From: Effrenium voratum | Taxonomy: Eukaryota; Sar; Dinophyceae; Suessiales; Symbiodiniaceae | Assembly: GCA_963377175.1 (NCBI GenBank) | Contig: CAUJNA010002157.1 | Location: 529,399-593,398, forward strand | Reading direction: 5' to 3' | DNA: 64,000 nucleotides | Part shown: positions 35,401 through 44,084 of the stretch, in pieces | Position numbering within the stretch: the first letter of the stretch is position 1 | How the letters are laid out: every line of letters starts with the position of its first letter | The notes under the pieces: model-generated | Database searches by the model: none | Told to the model about the DNA's origin: nothing | Seen by the model: only the letters and a program-made list of their open reading frames with translations | Program-made: the position numbers and the translations under genes

Positions 35401-36112
35401 CAAGCTCACAAGATAGCAATCCAACAAACAAGGACGCAATCAAGCAAGCAAGCCAGCAAAGAAGCAAGCAAGCAAACAATACAGAAGGCAAGCAAACAAG
35501 ATAGCCATCCAACAAGCAAGGACGCAATCAAGCAAGCAAGCAAGCAAGCAAGCAAACAATCAAAGCAAGCAATCAAAGAAGGCAAGCTCACAAGATAGCA
35601 ATCCAACAAACAAGGACGCAATCAAGCCAGCAAGCCAGCAAACAAGCAAGCAAGCAAACAATAAAGAAGGCAAGCAAACAAGATAGCCATCCAACAAGCA
35701 AGGACGCAATCAAGCAAGCAAGCAAGCAAACAATCAAAGCAAGCAATCAAAGAAGGCAAGCTCACAAGATAGCAATCCAACAAACAAGGACGCAATCAAG
35801 CAAGCAAGCCAGCAAAGAAGCAAGCAAGCAAACAATACAGAAGGCAAGCAAACAAGATAGCCATCCAACAAGCAAGGACGCAATCAAGCAAGCAAGCAAG
35901 CAAGCAAGCAAACAATCAAAGCAAGCAATCAAAGAAGGCAAGCTCACAAGATAGCAATCCAACAAACAAGGACGCAATCAAGCCAGCAAGCCAGCAAACA
36001 AGCAAGCAAGCAAACAATAAAGAAGGCAAGCAAACAAGATAGCCATCCAACAAGCAAGGACGCAATCAAGCAAGCAAGCAAGCAAACAATCAAAGCAAGC
36101 AATCAAAGAAGG
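35401..36112 (+). repeat. 356-bp higher-order repeat, two near-identical copies
   Basis: The block beginning GGCAAGCTCACAAGATAGC near 35398 recurs 356 bp later with the same internal variants (AGCAAAGAAGC, AATACAGAAGG, GATAGCCATCC). This is four 89-bp units and indicates a recent segmental amplification. Confidence 0.8.
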
Positions 36113-36501
36113 CAAGCTCACAAGATAGCAATCCAACAAACAAGGACGCAATCAAGCAAGCAAGCCAGCAAACAAGCAAGCAAGCAAACAACAAAGAAGG
36201 CAAGCAAACAAGATAGCCATCCAACAAACAAGGACGCAATCAAGCAAGTAAGCCAGCAAACAAGCAAGCAAGCAAACAATAAAGAAGGCAAGCAAACAAG
36301 ATAGCAATCCAACAAACAAGGACGCAATCAAGCAAGCAAGCCAGCAAACAAGCAATTAAGCAAACAATAAAGAAGGCAAGCAAACAAGATAGCCATCCAA
36401 CAAACAAGGACGCAATCAAGCAAGCAAGCAAGCAAGCAAACAATCAAAGCAAGCAATCAAAGAAGGCAAGCTCACAAGATAGCAATCCAACAAACAAGGA
36501 C

Positions 36502-36545
<44 letters not shown>

Positions 36546-37481
36546 TCAAGCAAACAATCAAAGCAGAATGCAAGCAAACAAGCAAGCAAGCAAACAATGA
36601 AAGCAGAAGGCAAGCAAACAAGATAGCAAGACGACAACAAAGAAGGCAAGCAAACAAGATAGCAATCCAACAAGCAAGGACGCAATCAAGCAAGCAATCA
36701 AGCAAGCAAACAATCAAAGCAGAAGGCAAGCAAACAAGCAAGCAAGCAGACAACAAAGAAGGCAAGCAAACAAGATAGCAATCCAACAAGCAAGGACGCA
36801 ATCAAGCAAGCAATCAAGCAAGCAAACAATCAAAGCAGAAGGCAAGCAAACAAGCAAGCAAGCGGACAACAAAGAAGGCAAGCAAACAAGATAGCAACCA
36901 AAAGCAGGACGCAATCAAGCAAGCAATCAAGCAAGCAAACAATCAAAGCAGAAGGCAAGCAAACAAGCAAGCATCGAAACAAGAAGCAAGCAAACAAGAT
37001 AGCAATCCAACAAGCAAGGACGCAATCAAGCAAGCAATCAAGCAAGCAAACAATCAAAGCAGAAGGCAAGCAAACAAGCAAGCAAGCGGACAACAAAAGA
37101 AGGCAAGCAAACAAGATAGCAATCCAACAACAAGGACGCAATCAAGCAAGCAATCAACAAGCAAACAATCAAAGCAGAAGGCAAGCAAACAAGCAAGCAA
37201 GCAAGAAGGCAAGCAAACAAGATAGCAATCCAACAAGCAAGGACGCAATCAAGCAAGCAATCAAGCAAGCAAACAATCAAAGCAGAAGGCAAGCAAACAA
37301 GCAAGCAAGCGGACAACAAAGAAGGCAAGCAAACAAGATAGCAATCCAACAAGCAAGGACGCAATCAAGCAAGCAAGCAAGCAATCAAAGCGAGCAATCA
37401 CGCAAGATACTACGGCAAGAATAGCTTTTAGAGCCAGATAGCGATCTGCATTCTCATAGCGTGCAAGCCGCTCCTCTCCAC

Positions 37482-37556
37482 TTCCCCAGCCCGCCACATG
37501 CCGAAAGATCTTGCCCTTGTTGGTGCGGAACTCCACAGAGCAGCCTCGATCCAAAG
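37482..37556 (-). CDS. Lectin gene exon 6
   Basis: 75 nt, phase 1 to 1, encoding [20 protein letters not shown] and ending AGWG at GGGGAA|GTGGAG. The VEFRTNKG motif is typical of the penultimate jacalin strand. The donor opens into the CAAG satellite. Confidence 0.65.
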
Positions 37557-40232
37557 CTCCACGCAACGCCAAAGCATTCGACGCATGTCAAGCCAGCTGG
37601 ATGAAACCAGGTCTAAGACTCTTGCGCGAATTCCATCCATATTTCAAGTAAGGAATTGTGCTTCTCATGTCCTACCACGCTTGGCGACACCTTGATTGCA
37701 TGTTTGACTTTGGGTATTCCTCTAGAGCAACCACGAAATACCCCAAAAAGGATATGAAATCAGGGCTCACCCATTTAGTGCATCACCTCCGCCTCGATGT
37801 CTCGCCCGTTCTCCAAAAAAAAACGATGTTTAGCCTCCGATATTGGCATTGGGTAACCCTATGGTACCCTATGATGCCTCCGCGTTCCAAGTGGAAGGTT
37901 TGCTCTAGGCGGGCCAACTTCTGGCCATTGGACTCCGACGACTTTGAAGCGGATGAATAAGCACCGCCCGCAGCGACTGGCGACTGACTGACTGGGGACT
38001 TTGAGACCTCTGGCCATGAAACTGCCTGCACATGCCTACGAAGCATGCCGCGGAGCTTTCGCTCCGGCAGGGGTTTCTGGAAAATCGGGGCCCGGGGGTA
38101 CAGGCTTTAGGGTTGGCAGACATGGAGGACACCTGCGGAAAGTGGGATCCGAATTAGTCTCACCCAAAAAACACCTCCGAAAAGGACGAGGGGGGTTCTT
38201 GCAGGCCTCTGGAGCCATCAAATCCGAGCTCAAATCTAACCTGGCCGAAGAAAAGCCCTCACACTAGCCAATCACTGCCCAACCCAAAAAAGGGTTTGAG
38301 TGTGCTACGAGAGAGCCAGGACTGCCACCAAAAGAGCCAACAGGTAACCTGCCGGTGATGCTGGGGATGCGGCCAACCAGCCAGCAAGCCAAGCAAGCCA
38401 AGCAAGCCAAGCAAGCCAAGCAAGCCAAGCAAGCCAAGCAAGCCAAGCAAGCCAAGCAAGCCAAGCAAGCCAAGCAAGCCAAGCAAGCCAAGCAAGCCAA
38501 GCAAGCCAAGCAAGCCAAGCAAGCCAAGCAAGCCAAGCAAGCCAAGCAAGCCAAGCAAGCCAAGCAAGCCAAGCAAGCCAAGCAAGCCAAGCAAGCCAAG
38601 CAAGCCAAGCAAGCCAAGCAAGCCAAGCAAGCCAAGCAAGCCAAGCAAGCCAAGCAAGCCAAGCAAGCCAAGCAAGCAACCAATCAGCCACCCAATCTGG
38701 GCTAAGCCCCAACCAGGGCTGATAAAATCCACTGAACCGATCTACAGCCGAGGCTAAAGCATGCTTAACGTCCCCTTCTTTTGGGAATCCTGTTGTTAAG
38801 GCCCATGTCAATTTGCAGGAAGCAACACTCCGCAAATGTGCAGCATTCAGCCTCATCAAACTGAATCAGATTCAGGGCCCAAACATAGTAATCAACCGAG
38901 CCTCACTGACACCTGCAAGAATCTCAGCCTTTACTCCTCATGCTCGTCACACTCATGGTTCTGCGGGAACCCTCGTGTCTGCACAATACCTTTGAGGGGT
39001 AACCGTCACTACGCCCAAGCAAAGGCTTGTTGCGGCTATGGCACGAGGTGGATTTGTCTCCAAATCATTCGGATACCCTTGAGACGTTTGCCTCACGTGT
39101 TTACTAAACCGCCAGTAGGCTCCAAAAGCGATGCTAAACCCGGAAGGCACAGCTCGAATCCGCTTCCGTGCCGCCAGACCCACATACCACCACTGAGGAA
39201 GACCTTCATGCCGTACCTGGAGTGAGAATAGGCCGACTGATTCAGCCAAAGCGCCAAAAGAGAATGAATACGTGTTCCAGGTGCGTGTGCTTTGTTTGAG
39301 GCTTTGGCTTGAAATGTGTTGAAAGCAAATCAAAAGGACGCCTGGGACTTATTGGGTCCCTATCTGACGAACTGAGACACTAAACCAAACAGCAACATCC
39401 TTCTTTCAAGCTTGCAAGGAACATTTGTGTTTGGTGTATGTGTGTGTGGGCGTCTGTTCATGCTTTTGTGCTTCTCTCTCAGAAACCCGTTTTGGCTTGT
39501 TTTAGAGCAACGCCACAAGGAAACAATTTTGGCAGGTCCCCTAAAACTGAGACAAACCCGGTGTGTATCTTCTATACCTGGAGTGCTTGTGATTGGCACA
39601 TTCGTAGCCCTCGGAATGACGGGATTCTTTTGAGGAACTTGGATTCACTGCGCCTAAACTTGTGACACGCGAAGGGCTTTCCGTGCCTCTGGGAGGTGAG
39701 GGCCCTTCCGGCAATCTAGGGAGTTCGGCCCTTGGGGCCGTAGGCGAGAAGACGTGGTTTCGCTCAGTCAAACTCATTTGGAGCTCCCAAATGGGGCTCC
39801 TGTTTGAGGTACCCCGCCGGGAAGTTGGTTGAGGCTAACGGCCTGGACCTGCGGACTCTTTTCTAATTACCTGAGTGGCCACTTTACCATGACGGGGGGC
39901 TAAGGCTTTTCTGAGCGAAGTGTGGGAAGGTCTGGGTTTCCTCAGTTCCTTCCGTTAGATTGGCGGGAATTGCGAGGCTGTGAGCTCCTTATCTTATTCT
40001 TACAAGTTTCCCGAGAGTTAGCTGAACCATGGGTTCGACCCAGCCGGAAGGATTCCTATTTGGATCCCATGCTTCAAGCTGGTGAACTACACGGTGCAAG
40101 CCCTAAATGCTTCCCTTTAAAACCAAGCAACAGGGGGTTCCCGACACCCCCAAGCAATGGCCCGTGGATTTGCCTCCTCGAGGTATTCGTCTTCGGCCAG
40201 GATGAGCGGCGGGATGCCCTGAGTACAACCAC

Positions 40233-40265
<33 letters not shown>

Positions 40266-41057
40266 ATATATATATGCATGTGTACGGTAGCCCCCCCGGC
40301 AAAAACCCGCCTTTTCCAGAATTAGCAGATGGTTGCTCAGCCGTTGCTTCTGTTTTGTTTACTAAAACTGCAGGGTTTGATTGTGGAACTGGTAGTTTTT
40401 TGTGTTTTTTTTTGGGGGGGAGGCTTAGCATATATTATACAATCTATGTACACCCCCACAACTAAGGGTTGACAACTATCTACCCATTTAATAGGAATAC
40501 AGTAGATACCCCATGTCTGCCGGGGGGGAGTCGCGGCAACCAAACTTGCCCTAGAGATGGTTGTGACGTACCATGATGGGGTCAGTAGCCTGCAACAGGC
40601 ACCTGGGCATACGTGTGCAGATGAGAGTGCAATGTGTTACGTGTATATATATATATATGTGTATGCATGTATGTATGTATGTATGTATGTATGTAGGTAT
40701 GTACGTATGTGTGTATGCATGCATACTTATGATGTAAGTGTGTATGTCTCTGTCTGTGTGTTGGTCTGCCTGCCTCTGTCTCTGTCTCTGTCTCTGCCTC
40801 TGTCTCTGTCTCTGCCTCTGTCTCTCTGTCTCTGTTCTGTCTCTCTCCCTGCCTCTGTCTCTGTCTGTCTGTCTCTGTCTGTCTCTGTCTGTTTGTCTGT
40901 CTGTCAGTCCGTCTGTCTGTGCATGTACGTGTATGTCTGTGTGTGGATGTAAGTATGTGTGACGTGTGTGTGTGTGTGCGTATGCGTGTGTGTGTGTGTG
41001 TGTATGTGTGAACATGTGTATATATGTGTGCATGTATGTATGTGTGTGTGCGCGTGA

Positions 41058-41088
<31 letters not shown>

Positions 41089-42985
41089 TATCTGTGTGCT
41101 TTTGTATGTGTATATGTGTGTACCGTTGTATGTGTGTATGTTCGTCAGCATTCATGCATGTGTGCGTGCGTGTATGTATGGGTATGCATATGAGTATGTA
41201 TAGACATACAGTAGATACTTTTCTTGTGAACTAATATGATTTGCTTGGCCTCTATACAAAGTTTGTCCTTTGGATGAGTTTGAATGGGGACAGGTAAACA
41301 CCCAGCCATTTGGACATCATCTTGGGAAACCCCACCCATAGCCTTGTGTGCTGGAGGTTTGCAGCTGAATCTGAAGTGTTGCTTTCAGTTGCGGAGTATG
41401 CCGAACGCATGAGTGGCTCAACGTACTCGAGGGGGTATATGCTTCGCTTTGCCAAGGAAACTCACGGAGCAGTGTTTGAAGCTAATTCCTGAGGTACACC
41501 AGGATGTGAGCCAAATATCCTTGGAAGAGCAAGAAGTACCTAAGGATTATAGTTTGCCGCTCACATTTTTCAGCGAGCTATCATCACGGATACCACTGGC
41601 GGTTCTCAGGAACAGCTCGTCGTTTACCATGATCTCTCATGTTCATCCAAAGGGAAGCAAGTGGAAAGCCACCACTTGGTGGGGGTCTTGAGATCCCCTA
41701 CCCAAGCCCCCCGCGCCTTGTGGCCGCCAGGTCCTCCCAGCGACCATTTCGAGCCATCCTAGTGTGGTCAAGCCCGGCGACTGTCCCCTTCAGAAACCCG
41801 GGTTTTGTGTGGGGCTTAAGTGGGCTTCTCCAAGGGGGCCCTAAGTAGTCCATTCCGGTCGCCAAAAACCGCGGCTGCACATGAATAGCACCATGTTGAG
41901 GGATTTACGGCGAGTTTCCCGAAACTCATTCCAGCAAACCATGAGACATCTGACAAACAACGGCCGGTAGTGAAATCCTCCTTGTTTGGAAATTTGTCAA
42001 GCCGAATCCAGCCGCCTACACACTTGACTGGTGTCATGTTTTGCCGGTCTGACGGGTGGAGAAAGGGTCACCGAGTCCTTCTAAAAACAGACATGGAGCC
42101 TGACACAGGCGCCTGTGCCACTAAACATGGTCTCTCAGTTGTCACAACCTAGGATGCATCCAGCAGGGACACAGAAGCACCTTGCTCTGACACTAGGGCA
42201 GCGGCAATAAGCTTCGACCCTGACCAGGTGAATTCAAACAGAAGGGAAAAATGTTATCCTTCCCCAAGTTGAGTTGCAAAGGTCTGAAAACCAAACACCT
42301 CGCTAGCTGTGACAAATGCTGAACAACTGCCAATGAACACATCAGTAGGCAGGGTTCCGTTGTTGACTACCCCAAGGTCGACCTAAACCGAGGGGTTTCC
42401 CCTTGGGGGAAATCAACCACCCCTGGGATTAAGTCGACTTTGGGGTAGTCCAAAAAACGGAACCCTGTCAGTAGGAATTCCACACATCGCAAGGATCTGT
42501 ACTCAGTTGTTCAGTGACCCTGGGAAAAAAAGGAACCCTTTTCTGGGGAAGACCATTTTTAGTCGGGCAGCCACCAACAAAAAGGGAAAAAGGGTGCCAC
42601 TGAGCAACTCAGGTTAAGATGTGGCACTGGGCCGACTGGGCAACCGCGCGGAGTAGCTGAACTCGATTCGGTCGATGGAACCCCCGGCGGCGATCTTGAC
42701 CGAAGTGACCCTGGCAGGCTTGCGCTGAGTGAAACGTGCGGGCTCATAGGTGTCCTTTTAGGGGAAATAGATGGATGTCCCTGGTAGATGATTAAACCAC
42801 CAGGTAAACCAGGGCCATCTATTTTTCGACCAAAACAACCAAAAAGGACACTTATGTGGCTCCTGTGGCCAATCTGGGCGTGTCTTTCTTGGGGGGATTT
42901 GCTGTTAGGGTTGCTTGAAAGCGGGGCAAACGGCGTCCAGGGACTGGGCCAGGCGTCCATCAACGCTGTTGTATTGCGAACTCAT
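37482..42985 (-). CDS. Jacalin-like lectin domain protein gene (partial, six exons)
   Basis: Six exons on the minus strand join in phase: 42932-42985 (ATG start, [18 protein letters not shown]), 42645-42742, 41702-41758, 39140-39216, 37878-37976 and 37482-37556. The second exon carries [19 protein letters not shown] and the sixth carries [17 protein letters not shown]. These match the two characteristic strand pairs of jacalin-type beta-prism lectins (ITSIxI..G..IDSIxFxY and ..VEFxTNKGR). Exon 3 ends in ATRRGGLG, near the expected Gly-rich turn. Jacalin folds bind mannose or galactose; ligand specificity cannot be judged here. There is no clear signal peptide. The 3' end was not found; a GTGGAG donor after 37482 implies further exons beyond the satellite. 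One donor is GC (GGAG|GCATCA). Introns contain a hAT-like MITE, microsatellites and a 9-bp array. Confidence 0.7.
37878..37976 (-). CDS. Lectin gene exon 5, GC donor
   Basis: 99 nt, phase 1 to 1, Ser-rich at first ([13 protein letters not shown]) and then [14 protein letters not shown]. It ends at GCGGAG|GCATCA, a GC-type donor. The plus strand of this stretch also has a short open frame ending [12 protein letters not shown], which is taken as a shadow. Confidence 0.5.
38383..38676 (+). repeat. 9-bp tandem array (AAGCAAGCC), about 32 copies
   Basis: Nearly perfect repeats of AAGCAAGCC over about 294 bp within a lectin-gene intron. The unit is CAAG-based like the big satellite but distinct. 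Because it is 9 bp long, all three forward frames stay open (Gln-Ala-Lys repeats). These are not real proteins. Confidence 0.95.
39140..39216 (-). CDS. Lectin gene exon 4
   Basis: 77 nt after a strong acceptor (CCTATTCTCACTCCAG). It encodes [20 protein letters not shown] and ends at CTTCCGG|GTTTAG. Phases fit both neighbours (2 to 1), but the residues are less typical of jacalin domains. Confidence 0.4.
40229..40276 (+). repeat. (TATC)n then (TA)n microsatellite
   Basis: About eleven TATC/ATCT units pass directly into an alternating TA tract. Confidence 0.95.
40640..41190 (+). repeat. Compound microsatellite cluster (TA, TATG, CTGTCT, TG)
   Basis: In order: (TA)n, (TATG)n at about 40664-40696, a TCTG/CTCTGC-rich zone at about 40745-40920, and (TG)n with TATG interruptions to about 41190. 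The whole cluster is pyrimidine/TG-rich on the plus strand. It lies in the lectin-gene intron between exons 3 and 4. Confidence 0.95.
41702..41758 (-). CDS. Lectin gene exon 3
   Basis: 57 nt, phase 2 to 2, from CCACACTAG|G to GCTTGG|GTAGGG. Reads [19 protein letters not shown]; third positions are mostly G/C near the 3' end. Confidence 0.55.
42350..42477. mobile_element. hAT-like MITE with 8-bp target duplication
   Basis: Inverted ends CAGGGTTCCGTT...ACTACCCCAAGGTCGAC and GTCGACTTTGGGGTAGT...AACGGAACCCTG. It is flanked by identical TCAGTAGG on both sides (42342-42349 and 42478-42485). An 8-bp duplication and CAGGG termini are typical of hAT elements. At 128 bp it cannot encode a transposase. 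It lies in the lectin-gene intron 2 and appears young. Confidence 0.85.
42553..42644 (-). mobile_element. Family E element at the 5' end of lectin intron 2
   Basis: On the minus strand the intron opens GTTGCCCAGTCGG..., the same start as the family E introns of the phosphatase. It then contains a second family start, GTTGCTCAGTGGCACC, and the body shared with 25969-26040. This suggests nesting or a duplicated end. Confidence 0.55.
42645..42742 (-). CDS. Lectin gene exon 2 (jacalin strand pair)
   Basis: 98 nt from CACCTATGAG|CCC to GCGCG|GTTGCC. It contains [19 protein letters not shown], the clearest jacalin signature here. Both flanking introns abut inverted-repeat elements. Confidence 0.75.
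42749..42857. mobile_element. Short inverted-repeat element in lectin intron 1 (family G)
   Basis: GTGTCCTTTTAGGGGAAATAGATGG at the left is mirrored by CCATCTATTTTTCGACC...AAAAGGACAC at the right. Its left end lies just before the intron's 3' splice site (CACCTATGAG|). Confidence 0.7.
42932..42985 (-). CDS. Lectin gene exon 1 (start codon)
   Basis: ATG at 42985-42983 in the context CCACCGATGA. It encodes [18 protein letters not shown] and ends at GACGCC|GTTTGC in phase 0. An overlapping ATG frame (MDAWPSP...) is open further but does not join the lectin frame in phase. Confidence 0.5.
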
Positions 42986-43789
42986 CGGTGGATCCCCGGC
43001 GGATGACATTGGAAGTTGCAGCCTGTTCGAGTCGGGCTTCCAGTTTCTTTCGGCGCTTCCCTCTCATGCACTAGGTTGAAGATCATCCTGGAAGATCAGC
43101 TCCGCCCCCCCCAATACTTGAGGCTGCTTGCCGTCTTGGACCTTGAATTTGTGAAAATGGAAGCCTTGATGTGCAATGGCCATGGAGGTGTAGTGCACTG
43201 CCTGCATATCGAAATTGTGTTCATCGAGCTATGGCAAAGTTAACCTGAGTCGCCTCAAAGCCAGCTAAGTGCACGTTTTGTCTGTGTCTGCAAATTGTTG
43301 ATGCTGGTCCACTGCATGCGTTGTGCTTGCTCTGGCTGTCTCAGCAGTCTGTTGTACGCCGAATCCTGTAGTCCAAGGTATGCTGTCAGCTTGCACTTCC
43401 ATTCTTCAAATGTGGCGTACTCTCATGTAAAAATTGCGGCGGTGGTATCTTGTACTTGTGTATTCCTGCCAATTGTTGTTGCTGTTGCTGTTGAGCCGCC
43501 ATTCCTGTTGTGGCGTGTGGAAAGACCGCCCGATCTTTCCCAGGTGTGTGTGTGTGTGTATGATGTTGTTCACTGCTTTGTGCCTTGAGTACCTGATGTA
43601 AAAACCGGTGAGCGACAGCGCGGCAAACGCAGTCTTTTGTATCCAAAAAACATTCACCCACAGGCTCAAAGCTTTGATGTACAATGGCCATGGAGGTGTA
43701 ATGCACCCGCTGTACAGCAGGGAATTTGAACAATATCCATACGCATGTATGTGTATACATAATGTGTATATAACACCTACGTTAATGTA
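42986..43789. other. No confident gene; dispersed duplication
   Basis: CTTTGATGTACAATGGCCAT at about 43673 is a near copy of CTTGATGTGCAATGGCCATG at about 43167, and both are followed by GGAGGTGTARTGCAC. A (TG)n tract lies at about 43538-43558. Confidence 0.5.
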
Positions 43790-43948
43790 TGCCCACCTGG
43801 CCTTGGTGGTCGTGAGGCTGGCCGCTGTGACTCCGGCGGGGTGGGCGAAGGTGGGACAGCGCCGCCGTCGTCACCATTGGGTTCTTGCGGAGCCTCCAGC
43901 GCTCATTGGGTTCTTGCGGAGCCTCCAGCGCTTTGTAAGCGCAGGAGG
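43790..43948 (+). CDS. Candidate exon with internal 29-bp tandem duplication
   Basis: Plus frame with about 72% G/C third positions ending at a textbook donor (GGAGG|GTAAGG). It reads LAAVTPAGWAKVGQRRRRHH, then WVLAEPPALIGFLRSLQRF. ATTGGGTTCTTGCGGAGCCT is repeated 29 bp later, so the same DNA is read in two frames (VLAEPPA, then GFLRSLQ). The 5' border is not fixed. Confidence 0.35.
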
Positions 43949-43966
43949 GTAAGGGCCCACATATGT

Positions 43967-43985
43967 GTGTCTGTGTGTGTGTCCG

Positions 43986-44017
<32 letters not shown>

Positions 44018-44084
44018 TGGGTGTGCGTGTGTGTGTGGGTGTGGGTGTGGGTGTGGGTGTGGGCGTGGGTGTGGGTTTGGGGAG
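43967..44084 (+). repeat. (TG)n, (TGCG)n, (GTGGGT)n compound microsatellite
   Basis: TG dinucleotides pass into about nine TGCG units, then TG, then GTGGGT hexamers. It begins about 20 bp after the donor of the preceding exon candidate. Confidence 0.95.

Larger units (their letters stand above)
29498..37402 (+). repeat. Giant (CAAG)n-derived satellite array, about 7.9 kb
   Basis: The array is built almost wholly of CAAG/CAAA/CAAT tetranucleotides. Superimposed is an 88/89-bp unit containing the recurring phrases AAGATAGCAATCCAACAAGC, AAGGACGCAATC and AACAAAGAAGGCAAGC. Pure CAAG runs expand and contract between units, for example 31740-31860 and 32665-32760. From about 35.2 to 36.1 kb, blocks repeat with a 356-bp period (four units). 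The array is interrupted at 31904-32470. Every long frame inside it (for example Leu-Ala-Cys-Leu on the minus strand) is a translation artefact. By position it lies 3' of the last recognised lectin-gene exon, probably in an intron. Confidence 0.95.

Noticed and set aside
29483..37400. Dozens of long frames rich in Leu-Ala-Cys (minus) or Gln-Ala-Ser-Lys (plus)
   Set aside because: They arise mechanically from CAAG/GCAAGCAA tandem repeats that lack stops in several frames. No start context, splice logic or non-repeat sequence supports them.
29498..37402. CRISPR array
   Set aside because: Repeats are contiguous variants of one tetranucleotide with no unique spacers, in a eukaryotic context.
38259..38859. 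Open frames of Leu-Gly, Ala-Cys-Leu or Gln-Ala-Lys repeats up to 184 codons
   Set aside because: The 9-bp repeat unit keeps every frame open; it is an intronic array, not a protein.
40551..41151. His/Thr/Tyr-rich frames of 160-189 codons
   Set aside because: Translation of TG/TATG/CTGT microsatellites.
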